Part shown: positions 43,345 through 54,180 of the stretch, piece by piece
How positions within the stretch are numbered: the stretch's first letter is position 1
Layout: each line of letters opens with the position of its first letter
NCBI RefSeq assembly: GCF_950295315.1
Contig: NC_080175.1
Location: 87,027,581 to 87,091,580 of the forward strand
Direction of reading: 5' to 3'
DNA: 64,000 bases
DNA from: Erinaceus europaeus
Lineage: Eukaryota > Chordata > Mammalia > Eulipotyphla > Erinaceidae
Program-made: the position numbers and the translations under genes
The notes under the pieces: model-generated
The model's database searches: none
The model's input: the letters and a program-made list of their open reading frames with translations, nothing else
Told to the model about the DNA's origin: nothing

Positions 43345-44100
43345 ATTCATTGGTGGAGAGGGATCTATTAAAGGTCTTGATCCATACTGTCTATGAGATA
43401 ACAAGGATTATGTGACTACAGCCCCAGAAGTTGGGGTGGCCTGTTATTGACCAAAAAGGCCATTATTGGCTGAGCCAGTTTCTTGCTCTTATCCAGTTTT
43501 TGTAGCCCCTTCTTTTTAGACTTTGTCTCAACTGTTAAAGTAGAGAGTTAAATCTCATTTGTTGTATCCAATCTGGTATTAGTTTTATGGAGTCTGGCCT
43601 CAAGTTAGGAAGAAAATACTCTTAGAGTTTTAGTGTGGTTTATGCTAACCTTAAGTTTTACTGCAATTACTTGTTTGTTGATTCTAAAAAAATTGTCCTG
43701 GGGACAATAACTGCCCTTTAGTTGATAAATAAATTTTTGCCAGTATATCTCTTGGCCAATTACATACAGTCTTTCTTTTAAAGATTAATAATGGTAACAA
43801 TGATGATGATGCTGTCAGAAAAGATAAGAAGATATATCTTACTCACTTTCTATTGTGTAGTTAGTTGAGTAGATAGAGTGTTTGAGGGAAGTGAAGTGGG
43901 GGACATGAAAGTAGGGTGTCTAGGCCTAAGTAGTAAATATTTGATTAGGCAATTTATGGTGTCTTATTTAAACCTTTCTATATGCTTGCTGAGCTTATTA
44001 GGTCTAAGTCTAGTCACAGAGGACTATTAAGCACTTTTACTTTGAGGTATATAGTTGCTCTTAATTTATGGATGCATGTATACATATTCCTCTAGGCCCT
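43345..44100 (+). repeat. Family S3 unclassified repeat, second copy
   Basis: Ordered similarity to 25860-26335: 'gagagggatctattaaaggt', 'ctgttattgaccaaaaagg', 'attaggtctaagtctagtca', 'ttaagcacttttac'. It runs directly into an L1 3' end. Confidence 0.6.
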
Positions 44101-44480
44101 AGCCAATATGTAGGATCTGTAACTTTGTAATAGTCAAAATCTGGAAGCAACCCAGGTGTCCAACAACAGATGAGTGGCTAGGAAAATAGTGGTATATATG
44201 CACAATGGAATACTACTCAACTATTAAAAATGGTTAATTCATCTTCTTCACTCCATCATGGATGGTATTTGAAGGAATTGTGTTAAGTGAGATAAGCCAG
44301 AAAGAGGATGAATATGGGATTATCCCACTCATGTTTCTCATAAACATAAGATAAGAAATAAGAACAGACAGGGAAACACAAAGCAGAACTTGGATTGGAT
44401 TTGGAGTATTGCACCAATAAAAGATTCTTGGGAGGGGGGCAGGGGTGTGTATTATCATTTCCATTGTAAGAGGTGGATAT
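44101..44480 (+). mobile_element. L1 3' end, diverged
   Basis: 'ggaagcaacccaggtgtcc', 'gatgagtggctaggaaa', 'acaatggaatactactcaa', 'ggatgaatatgggattatc' and 'gcaccaataaaagattctt' are the end of ORF2 and the 3' UTR. Confidence 0.88.
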
Positions 44481-44596
44481 AGGAACACAAACTTTAGTAG
44501 TGAGTATGGTGTTAAACTATAGTCCTATCAACTTACAATCTTATAAGCCACTATTCAGTATGTCAGGGGGAAAACAGATTTAATTTTTCAAGTTCT

Positions 44597-45860
44597 TTCA
44601 GTGCCTAAATTTCAGCTGAGTCAAGATCTCAAGATGCCTGCCTCCATGGGTGGCCAACACTATATCGTTTCTTCTCCAAAACAGAAGATTCCGGGTGCAT
44701 CTGGGTGACAAGTCTAGCAGATGGAGACCTGTCTCAAGTGGCCTCCCCCAGGGCTCTGTTCTGGCTCCTACGCTATTTAATATTTACATCAATGACCTCC
44801 CAGAAACTTCTTCAAGGAAGTTCATCTATGCGATGACATCTGCTGTGCAACTCAGGCATCCAAGTTCGACATCCTCGAGGAAACACTCACGAAAGACATG
44901 TCTCTGATATCTGATTACTGTAAAAAATGGTGACTAATCCCTAGCACTGCAAAAACGGTATCATCTGTTTTCCATCTACACCATGCTTCGGCCTCGCGTG
45001 AGCTTAATGTGCAGCTTGGCGGTACAAGAATCCGGCATGAAGCCCAGCCAGTCTATCTTGGCGTTACTCTCGATCGCACTCTGTCATTTCACGAACATCT
45101 CATAAAAACTGCAGCAAAGGTGGGTGCGAGGAATAACATCATTGCAAGACTGGCCAGCTCCTCATGGGGCGCGAGCGCTTCCACACTACGATCATCATCT
45201 CTGGCATTATGCTATTCCACTGCAGAATACTGTGCCCCAGGATGGTTCCGTAGCCCCCATATCCACTTGGTCGATTCCAAACTATACTCCTCCATGAGGA
45301 TCATTTCTGGAACCATCTGTTCCACCCCGGTTCCATGGCTGCCAGTTCTTAGCAACATCGCCCCGCCAGATATTCGTCAGGATGCGGCATCATCTAAGTT
45401 CATTTCCCACGTCTACGCTCGACCAGACCTGCCAATATACATGGATATCTTCTCCCACCCTGTCCAACGCTTGACGTCTCGTCACCCAATCTGGTCCCCT
45501 ATGCCTACACTGAACTTCTCTGTTCCAGTCTCTTGGAAACAGAGTTGGCAGTCAGCTGAGGTAAAGAACAAACCCCTCATCACAGACCCCTGCAAGCATC
45601 AACCCGGCTTTGACCTAGCACGTTATGATTGGGCCCTTCTCAATCACTATCGAACAGGCCATGGCCGGTGCGCCGCTATGTTCCATCACTGAGGAGCCAG
45701 AGACGACCCGAATTGCCCCTGCGGCTACAGACAGACTATGACCCACATAGCCAATGACTGCCACCTCTCCAGATTCAAAGGAGGTCTCGAAACTTTACAT
45801 CAGGCTCAACCTGATGCTGTTGACTGGCTACGGAAGAAGGGCAAACGCTAGAAGAAGAAG
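44597..45860 (+). mobile_element. Non-L1 LINE fragment (Jockey/CR1-group-like), 5'-truncated
   Basis: Carries the second half of a LINE reverse transcriptase and its C-terminus, ending at a TAG stop followed at once by GAA repeats (45850-45860). The 5' end is placed at 44597 because 'aagttct' occurs just before it (44590-44596) and just after the tail (45861-45867). That duplication is short and partly simple sequence, so the boundary is tentative. It is more GC-rich and CpG-rich than its surroundings. Related copies lie at 63280-63677 and 56494-56530. Confidence 0.85.
44630..45851 (+). pseudogene. Reverse transcriptase, LINE type (not L1), C-terminal half, broken
   Basis: In the 44650 frame: [15 protein letters not shown], then [10 protein letters not shown] (44740-44769), the conserved RT motif before the active site, then ILFN-like INDLP. 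The YADD active-site region at 44827 is broken by loss of one base, so the catalytic aspartates are out of frame. A TGA follows at 44932-44934. From 45009 the frame is open to 45692 (YLGVTLDRTLSFHEH, the thumb-like region; LALCYSTAEYCAPGW). A TGA at 45690-45692 stands where the copy at 63.5 kb has TGG. Beyond it the same frame has a Cys/His motif (C-P-C-G...H...C, 45714-45761) and stops at TAG 45849. These motifs suit Jockey/CR1/I-group RTs, not L1 or BovB. Confidence 0.85.
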
Positions 45861-45924
45861 AAGTTCTGAGTATATATTTGTTTATTCTAAGCACTTAATG
45901 TTTCAAATTTGTAAACTGACACTG

Positions 45925-45925
45925 G

Positions 45926-45970
<45 letters not shown>

Positions 45971-45985
45971 GGTGGGTGGGTGTGG
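45925..45985. repeat. (TG)n(TGGG)n microsatellite
   Basis: About 18 TG units followed by five TGGG-like units, G-rich on the plus strand. Confidence 0.95.
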
Positions 45986-47004
45986 GTGATAAGTAATTAT
46001 AAGTATCTATTCGTAGATAGCATAAAATGACATAAATCATGCTGAGGTCAAAGATGGTATGGTCAATTCTAACCACGGAGTCTTCAAAGTAAATCAAGCT
46101 CCCAAGTAACTTGGTTATTATAATAATTTTCTCTTGACTTCTTAAATTCTAAGACTGCATGGAACCTTCTTTTCAAAATCTGTATTTTCCCAGTCCTAGA
46201 GTCTCTGGGACATTGCTTGTATTTCTTGATGCTTCTCTTCTTGATTCCTTACCCTGTTATATTGCCTCTGATAACCTCAACTAAATCAATACAACCAGTG
46301 TCACCATGCCACGTTATCTGCCACTACCTTTCTGTTTAGATTGAATCCAGAAACACCAAGACTGAGATATCAACCTTCCAATTCTAGTAGTATTGTGAGA
46401 CCTTTCCTATCACATAAGACTACCTAGTTCCATTTTAAATGATGTACTGTCTAACAACATTTTCTTCTTTCTTTTATACATATTGCATTATCAAAGAGAT
46501 AGATAGGGAAAGAGAGGCAGAAAGAAAGGGAGAGAGAGAAGGAGAGGAAGAGGGATAAGGAGAGGAAAAGGAAGAGAGAGAGACTGAGAGATAGAGAGGT
46601 GAGAGAGAACTATCAGAGTTTCTTTAGATGTTAGCTCTTCAGCCTGGGCTAAACACATGCCAATGTACATGCCCTACCCACAACCTTCATTTTGAATGTC
46701 TGTCAACTAAAAATATAAGGGGATACATTTGTTCTTATTCAAACCAGGAATTATGTGCTAGTTCGTTTTTCTGGCACTAGGATAACAAATACAGAATATA
46801 GAAAACTTCTATAAATAATGGACATACACAATCTCATGATTGCATGTATGCTGCTATAAATCTTTCAAATCTAATTGAACTATATACTTTCATTATTTAT
46901 ATGTAAGACTGATTTAAAAAAAAGAAAGTTACACTTTTTAATGTCCATTACTTCCTTTACTTTCCTATTATTTCACCTAAATTTACCTACAATGTGCTAT
47001 TTCC
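45986..47004. other. Unique sequence with a GA-rich tract
   Basis: No gene recognised. Purine-rich low-complexity DNA at 46490-46610. Confidence 0.5.
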
Positions 47005-47430
47005 CTCTTGGTCTGCTTCTAATTCTGCTTCTAAGACCCCTTCTGTTTTAATCATCATGTTAGGTTCGCTTGCATTGCTTAATGCTGTGGTCTATTTACA
47101 TAATCATTGTTTTGTTTGAGACCTGCACTGGTTTAATCCCCACTGGTTCGTGTTCTTTTTCCACTCCGCCCCCTCTCCTAGTCACATCCTGTTTTCCACC
47201 GTTTAATCCCCACTGGTTCGCGGGCTTTTTCCTTCTTCCCACCCCCTATCCTAAGTACTTCCTCTTCCTGACACTTCCGCCTCAGGAGATATAAAGGACT
47301 GGATTTTCTAATGAAGAGAGATTGATTGATTGCACTGAATCCCTGCTCATCAATAAAGACTGAACTGCGTTCCCAGCTCAGCCATGAGTCCCTGGTTGTC
47401 TCTCTCCTGCCCACGAAGCTAGCCCTGGCA
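47005..47430 (+). mobile_element. Solo LTR (same family as 37877-38213) with internal duplication
   Basis: 'gtctgcttctaattctgct', 'gctgtggtctatttacataa', 'cacttccgcctcaggagat', 'aataaagactgaactgcg' (polyadenylation signal at 47352), end 'gaagctagccctggca'. A 70-bp segment is duplicated in tandem: 'gtttaatccccactggttcg' occurs at 47131 and 47201, which explains the greater length. Confidence 0.83.
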
Positions 47431-48184
47431 GTTCCCATTTTAATCTCCCATTTATATCTTAGTGTCTTTCCAAATAAACTGAATTCACCAAGTCTTCAAA
47501 TATGCTACTAGCTTATTTTCTACTCCAGCTACTCTCAAATAATTTCTCTTACCATTTTCTGAGGTATAAATATTTTTAATATTTCATCTTCTCTGGTGAA
47601 CTGTAGGTTTCTTGAGACTTAGCACTATGGAGCTTTGAGTTCTGAATACAGTCCAGTATAGATCCTTGCAAATCATATCTATTTCCTAAAGCTAGGTTGA
47701 AAATAATGCACTGATTCAGGCCTGCCTTTTATAGTCTGCAAACATTCCCCATGTCACTATTATGTGCCCTGTTCTGAATTAGACACTAGGTATTAAAATG
47801 TCTTTCTAGTTATCACAAACTTCTTTTATTTCATTTTCCCCTCTACGATCAGAGCTTTTGGTGTGCCTAAGAGCTCCCATTTATCCATAAATAAGAGAAA
47901 TGATCAACACAGTATAAGTATCTTCATATGTGATTAAATAGCACTCAGTCCACCCTATGTATCTGGGCTCTTCTCACAGTCTCAGGTATAGCAACTCACA
48001 CAGCCTGGATGACCTGTGCTGTCAGAGTGCTACTACCTACAGTCCTGATTGGTGCGCCCTTAAAAGGAGTGACAAGCCAGATGTTCAATTTCTTCCTCTC
48101 ATTTCTAAAGGCGCTACTCTGTGCTCCCAGTTATGTAATAGATGTTGCTGTGTGGCCGGTGACTGCTAATACTTCTTCTTTTAT
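47431..48184. other. Unique sequence
   Basis: No gene or element recognised. Overlapping 70- and 83-codon frames near 48000 run into a SINE and are not convincing. Confidence 0.5.
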
Positions 48185-48186
48185 TT

Positions 48187-48458
48187 TTTTAAATGTTTGT
48201 TTATTTATTTATTTATTTATTCCCTTTTGTTGTCTTTGTTGTTTCTTTTTATTGTTGTAGTTACTGTTGTTGTCATCATTGTTAGATAGGATAGAGAGAA
48301 ATCGAGAGAGTAAGGGAAGACAGAGAAGGGGAGAGAAAGACAGACACCTGCAGACCTGCTTCACCGACTGTGAAGCAACCTCCCTGCAGGTGGGGATCTG
48401 GGGGCTTGAACAGGGATTCTTACACTGGTCCTTGCACTTTGCGCCATGCAGCACTTAC
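48187..48458 (-). mobile_element. SINE-B, reversed
   Basis: 'ttcccttttgttgtctttg', 'gttagataggatagagagaa', 'cacctgcagacctgcttcac', 'ccctgcaggtggggatctg', 'cttgcactttgcgccatg'. Starts in a (TTTA)n run. Confidence 0.9.
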
Positions 48459-48479
48459 CCTCCCTTTTTTTTCTAACCA

Positions 48480-49401
48480 TGTGTAGATAGTCATTGTATC
48501 ATGCCATCACATTAAATAGCAACTTAGCAGTCTGAGGTTAAAAAAAAAAAAAAAAAAAAAACTAGTGATAGGTGGGTGGTGAAAACATTGTGCATTATGC
48601 TACATTCTAATCTCTGAGTTAATGAAGTTTGTTGGGAAAAGATGATTCCAGTGTATGGGGTTGCATTTTTATGCTATCATGTACCATCTTTACTTCACAG
48701 AATTCTTATGAACCAATTTTATTTTCACAGAGCTTTGAACTAAACTATTGTGTTCACTGGTCTCATAAAAGTTTGATATCTGATTCATCTACTACTCTTA
48801 TTTTTACAGAAATGGTGCCAAAAAATGGAAAGCAGTGTTTCATGTTTTTATTCTATTACAGAAAAACCTCTAAAATGTCACCTACATGGAGCTGTAAATG
48901 ATACTAATTTCTCTTCTCACAGTTTGGGAGAAATGTAGCTTTCTTTAAAAAGCATCTCTACAATTCCTAGAAGATTTTAACTATACCCCCCTGGCAAAGA
49001 CTGACTTTTATCTCTCAAGCTTTCTAGCATATGTTCCCCAAGTTTACTAACTCTGACAAATACTAACCATTTATACTAAGGCACTAATAAAAAGTATAGT
49101 TCAGGTCTAATATTTGTCTTCCACTTATGTTTTTATCTTAACATTTTTCTGTCATTTTCAAAAATAAGTAAAATCTAAGAACTTTTATACAGTGAATAAA
49201 CATCAACTTTTACTAAGCTAATTTTTCCACATATCTATCAATTCTCCTATCTATCTATGAGTCAGTTTTATTTTGGATACATTTCAAGTAAATTAATTGC
49301 AGACATCAATAAGTTTTCTTGTACATACTTTAGAGTTTATAGCATTACTGGATGTCCATATTCATTTACAATTTAAGAAAACAATCTTTTCTCATATTTA
49401 T
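48480..49401. other. Unique sequence
   Basis: An A run of 20 at 48541-48560. A 90-codon frame at 48629-48901 has no recognisable domain. Confidence 0.5.
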
Positions 49402-50021
49402 TGTAGGGAAATTGTGAGGATGTGGTTGAGCTTAGCAGGGTTTGACCTAAGGGTCATATCCATCTTGTCATTCTCTCTCTACTGAGAGATTGAGCTAGGA
49501 GGGACACAAGACCCCCCCCCCCAAGGTTTGCCTTGTCTTATCAGACTCCCTGCCTCACAAAGCACCCTGCATTCCTGATACTATGGCCTGCTCCTTTATT
49601 ATCTACATAATCATTGTTTTGCCTGAAAGATCCCCACCCAATATGTTCCTTTGAACTCCTTTCTACCCTCAAGACCCTCCCTGCCTGCAATAAATAAATA
49701 AATCCTACCAGTTAAACCCCTACCAACAGTAGCTAAGGAAGTCTCTACCTCTCCTAGCCCCCTTTTACCTTTCTCTGCCCCTTTCCTAACCATGTATGGT
49801 ATTGTCAAGCCACTTCCATTTCCGACTTGCCTCTTCCATTTTCCGGTCTCGGAGAGAAGCCTGTGCACAGACCAGGAGGCTGACTCCGGCCATTGTGGTT
49901 TGCACCACATGGCTTAACCAGGTGTACTACCACCCAACTCTGGGGTGTTCAGATGAATAAAGATTTGAATGGTCTCGACACCACGAGCTTGGTTCCTGGG
50001 TCATCTCTCTCTAGCCCAACA
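49402..50021 (+). mobile_element. Solo LTR, about 620 bp
   Basis: Begins TGTAGGG and ends CCCAACA. AATAAA at 49955-49960 is followed by 'gaatggtctcgacaccacg' and a terminal 'gtcatctctctctagccc', the layout of U3-R-U5. Shares 'ctacataatcattgttttg' with the LTR at 47005-47430 and its 3' part with the scrap at 9691-9858. No internal sequence remains. No clear target duplication seen. Confidence 0.75.
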
Positions 50022-50094
50022 GTATATGTGTGTGTGAACCAATACCTCTAACTTGAATGATTTCACTGTTCTTCAGTCAAAACTTTCTTTTTCT

Positions 50095-50262
50095 TCACAT
50101 TTCAAAGAAGATTACAGAGAGGAGAGACACTGCAGCTCTACTCCATGATTCACGGAGCTCCCACTAACATTATGTGATGCCAAAGCTTTAATCCAGGTCT
50201 TCAAATAAGGAAAAGCATGTGCTTTACTGGGTGAACCGCCTGCCTATACAGTTCTGTCCTTG
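50095..50262 (-). mobile_element. Old SINE-E-like copy, reversed
   Basis: 'gagagacactgcagctctac', 'gctttaatccaggtcttc', 'gctttactgggtgaaccgcc'. Confidence 0.5.
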
Positions 50263-50780
50263 ATGTATAGAATACACACACTGAAATGCACAGATTATAA
50301 GTGCACATTTACTGATTCTTGGTATAGATTGTAATCATATTACCTGATTCTCTGTTACCATAAATAAGGATGTCACCCACAGTTAATGCCTTCAGCCAAT
50401 ATCCCACACTCCAGCCTTAATCTCAGTCTCAGTTCTGATTCTCTTCCATTTCTTATTAGCTGCTTCTCTCTATTCCTGTGCCAAGAGATTTAGTGAAATG
50501 TGAAATGGAAACTACAAATCTATAAATAAGTCTATAATAACAGGGTAAAAACTTCTGAAAATCTTAAGCATATTGAGTGGTTTCAAATAAATGACCTTCC
50601 AGAAATGTCAAAACTAGTAAGACTGAGTAAGAGTCAGTGATAGTCAGAGATAGGGAGGAGAATGGATGGATAGACAGAGAAAAAAGAATTTTTAGAGCAT
50701 GTGTGTGTGTGTAAAATAATTCAGATATGTGGTATTATATGTTTAGCTGAACCCACTGAATTTACAACAAAAGGAAATTT
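50263..50780. other. Unique sequence
   Basis: Nothing recognised. Confidence 0.5.
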
Positions 50781-50782
50781 GA

Positions 50783-51097
50783 TTTTTTTTTATTTGCCTC
50801 CAGGGTTATCACTGGGGCTCAGTGCCTGCACTACAAATCCACTGCTCCTGGAGGCCACTTTTTCCATTTTGTTGCTCTTGCTGTTGTTATTATTGCCATT
50901 GCTGTTGATGTTGTTGGATAGGACAGAGAGAAATCAAGAGAGAAGGAAAGGCAGAGGGGGAGAGAAAAATGGAAGCTTATGAAGTAACCCCTCTGCAGGT
51001 GGGGCGTTGGGGGCTTGAGCCTGAACCTGGGATGGTATGCCGGTCCTTTTGCTTCACGCCAGGTGTGCTTAACCCACTGTGCTACCTCCCAACCCCC
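50783..51097 (-). mobile_element. SINE-B, full-length, reversed
   Basis: 'tttgcctccagggttatcac', 'actacaaatccactgctcc', (GTT)n-type region, 'tggataggacagagagaaat', 'cctctgcaggtggggcg', head 'gcttaacccactgtgctac'. Part of the body is missing. Confidence 0.9.
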
Positions 51098-51210
51098 AGT
51101 ATTTTTAAATATTTATTTCATTTATTATGTAGTAGAGCGTTTTACATGGGCCAGAGTGAAAAGTGACAGAGGTAAACCTGAGCAGCGCTTTAGCACATAG
51201 AGTCCCAGGA

Positions 51211-51314
51211 ACTCCAGTGGCGCAATCTGTTAACGCAGTATTATACAGCCCACAGGGAACCTCAGGACGAACGTATGATGTTCTGTTAGTTGAGCCCTTT
51301 CTCCTGCTCTAGTA
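51211..51314 (+). pseudogene. tRNA-Ile(UAU)-like pseudogene with intron
   Basis: The 5' half 'actccagtggcgcaatctg' plus 'ttaacgcagtattatac' matches the start of vertebrate tRNA-Ile(UAU): acceptor, D-arm with A-box-like TGGCGCAATC, and UAU anticodon near 51242-51244. About 35 bases follow before a degraded T-arm ('gttgagccc') and 3' acceptor strand 'ctctagt', which pairs with 'actccag' at five of seven positions. In vertebrates this tRNA carries an intron just after the anticodon, which would explain the length. Lost pairs and a poor B box make it a pseudogene. A SINE head is the alternative. Confidence 0.55.
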
Positions 51315-52380
51315 AACCCTAAATTTATTACAGACTTCAGGTAATTACCCCATGTTTATGCACAGTCATACTTGTTGAAAAAAAAAAACATATTCACTTA
51401 TATAGCAATGTTGATTATCCAGGAAGCTATGCTCACATGGGAAGAGGGCATTTCTGGGAAATCCCTGTATCTCCACTTTTTGTAATTAAAAAAAATATGC
51501 TGTAAGATAACATATATGCTTGGTGATATAATATAAAGCCTCTCTGCTCTTTTCACTCATTATTCACTATACTTTATACTTTACTGTGAATGTGTATGCA
51601 TTTTCCCAGACATACATGAATACACATTTCAAACAGTATTTTGTATGCATTTGATTTCAGATATGGATGAGGACAAGCCACTTGTGTCTTCTTTTTTTTT
51701 TTTTCCACTATCAGGGCTTCACAACTCTGGCCTATCATTTTCAGATGGAAATGAAGAGACAGGAGATAAAGAAAGACACCATAGCACCACAATGCCGTCT
51801 AGTGCAGTGGGGAGTGGCCTCAGTCCTGGCCTAGATTCATATCCGAGTGAGCTGTCCTGAAGGCGCATCTCTCAACCCTTGTACCATATTAGTGAGACAC
51901 AGTTAATAATCTAGCACAAGAATAATGAAATGATGAAAGTGAAAATGCTTACTAATCTTATTTGAAAAGTCTGTTGAATAACAAAAGGCAAATAATTTAT
52001 AGGATTTTAGCATTGGAAAATTATATTAATGTAAAATGTGTCTATTAATTAAATTATGACCTAATAGCATCCATTAACTTATCATGCAATATTTATAAAG
52101 ACTCATATCACTATATTAAATAAGTAGTATAATCAAAATAGGGAAAGAAAGAGACTCTCATGGCATGTTAAAGTCAGTTCTTGAAAATAGTTCACTGATA
52201 CTATGGCCTGATAGTTTAATTCTTGGTACTTATCTAAAACCTTTACCTCAAACTCATTTTTTTTTATTTGCAACACACTTGAAAATAACTTGTTAGATGA
52301 ATAAAAGTGCATACTAGTGCCATAATCTTGCTATCTATGCAGACAAGGACCAATTTAGTGAGAAAAGGATAAACAAAACC
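51315..52380. other. Mostly unique sequence with a possible old SINE
   Basis: 51690-51890 has a T run and 'gagctgtcctgaaggcgca', possibly an old reversed SINE. The rest is AT-rich without recognisable features. Confidence 0.4.
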
Positions 52381-52384
52381 ATTG

Positions 52385-52562
52385 CTACGTTAAGAAAATA
52401 AATAATTAATTAATTTGACAGATATACAGAGACAGGAAGAGAAAGATCAGATCATGGCTCAGTTCTGGGTTCTGGTGGTGGTGCTGTGGATTGAGCTTGG
52501 GACCTCAAGGCCTTAGGCATGAAAGTCTTTTTGCATAACCATTATGCTGTCTCCTCAACCTC
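52385..52562 (-). mobile_element. SINE-D, reversed
   Basis: 'gttctggtggtggtgctgtg', 'gattgagcttgggacctc', 'taggcatgaaagtctttttg', 'cataaccattatgctgtctc'. Confidence 0.78.
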
Positions 52563-52785
52563 CATTACTGTTTTGTTTTCTCTGTCAATAGTCAATTATC
52601 TTTTCAAGAAATTTTGAAACTCTGTACTTATATAGACTTTTGCATTTCCATCTACTAAAGATAAATACATTCTTGAGTTTTATACAGTCAGAATGTCTGT
52701 CTTGATCTCTCATTCTACCCCTGGAAAGAACTGTGCTGAAATGTGGATTTGTGATTAAAAAAAAAATATATAAGAATGATTAAGT

Positions 52786-52965
52786 ATGGGGTCAGGTCAT
52801 AGCTCACTCAGTATACACATAACCAGACACTAGTATCTGGGTTTGAGTCCTTGGTTCCCAACTGCAAGGAGGAGGCTTCTTGAATGGTGGAACAGTATTA
52901 CAGGTATTTTCTCTCTGTGTCTATCCACCATCTATCTCTGTCTGTTCCTTTTTGATGTACTGAAA
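52786..52965 (+). mobile_element. SINE-A, diverged
   Basis: 'tggggtcaggtcatagctca', 'gggtttgagtccttggttcc', 'ggaggcttcttgaatggtgg'. Confidence 0.65.
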
Positions 52966-53930
52966 ACAAATTCATGGAGTCTTCAAGGACAGTACTGCAG
53001 GAATCAATGTACAAACGAAATACTCTTCTACACGGAAGTTTCCCTTCTCTTTCACTCAACTCCAGTTTTATATGATTGTCTCTTTTCTGATTTTGACAGT
53101 GATGCTAAGCTCCAAGCTCAGTTAATGTTCACAAACATCATCTATTATTTAACAAAGATGTAGGTCGAATGTGTTCCTATAGATGTTGTGTAGATATTAC
53201 CCTTCAGGTCAGGGAGGCCTGTGTGAAAGTGTTTCCTCATAGTTAAGCCTAGACAACATTTCTTGGATGTTACTATATTTCCTTACCTATCTGATACATA
53301 ACTAAGTAAATCTTTATATATTGTGTGTTTTCTGCGGTCATTGACTGCTTGAGAATCCACATAGTTTTATTGCTATAAAACTTTTAAAATTTCAGTGAAA
53401 TGAGATGTTATGACTGACAGACTAACTTGATGGCATTAATCATCAACTCTGGAAGTCAAACTTTCTCAGAATTATTATTATTATTTTAGGAAAGAAAACT
53501 AAAGCTTAATAGAAACAGAAACAGACACAACATATCTCAGTGTACATTAGAAACATAACACAAACACAAAAGCAGAAATACTCCAAGTGATTTTTGAGTA
53601 TATTTTACTAATAATCCATATAATTTTAATATTTCTGATCATAGTGTTTTTTCTTTGTCTGTTTTATTTCTTTATTGGGGGATCTCTGAATTAAATATGA
53701 CCATACAGCACTTTTATAACTCACTTGATCTATTTTGTTGCTGACAAAGACTCTTTCCAACAGCCACTGTTGTAAACTTTGCATTAAATATATTTTGAAC
53801 TATGAAGACAAACATAATAATACAAGGGGATGACTAAGGAACTAATGACATTTACATCAGTATTTTTCACATCAGTGATAGTTTACCAGAGTCTGTGTAA
53901 TATACACTCAGAGATAGCAAAGTTAAGAAA
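52966..53930. other. Unique sequence
   Basis: AT-rich, nothing recognised. Confidence 0.5.
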
Positions 53931-53940
53931 ATATCTTTTG

Positions 53941-54148
53941 GGAGCCTGGATGTCGGTGCATCTGGTTGAGCACACATGTTACAATGAGCAAGGACATGGT
54001 TCAAGTCCTAGGCCCCACCTGCATGGTGAAAGCTTTGTGAGAGGTGAAAAAGTGCTACAGGTGACTCTCTGTCTCTCTGCCTCTTTATCTCCCCCTTCCT
54101 CTCAGTTTCTGGCAGTCTCTATCTAATAAATATAATTTAAAAATAGAG
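53941..54148 (+). mobile_element. SINE-A with short target duplication
   Basis: 'gagcctggatgtcggtgcat', 'ggttcaagtcctaggccc', 'gaaagctttgtgagagg', 'tctatctaataaatata'. 'tatcttttg' flanks it at 53932-53940 and 54149-54157. Confidence 0.87.
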
Positions 54149-54180
54149 TATCTTTTGAACTTAAAGATCAAAGGTTGGGG

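Noticed and set aside
44597..45860. Assigning the LINE to L2 or BovB
   Set aside because: L2 copies are ancient and much more decayed in placentals; BovB/RTE lacks this C-terminal Cys/His motif. I kept a broad Jockey/CR1-group-like label because a phylogeny is needed.
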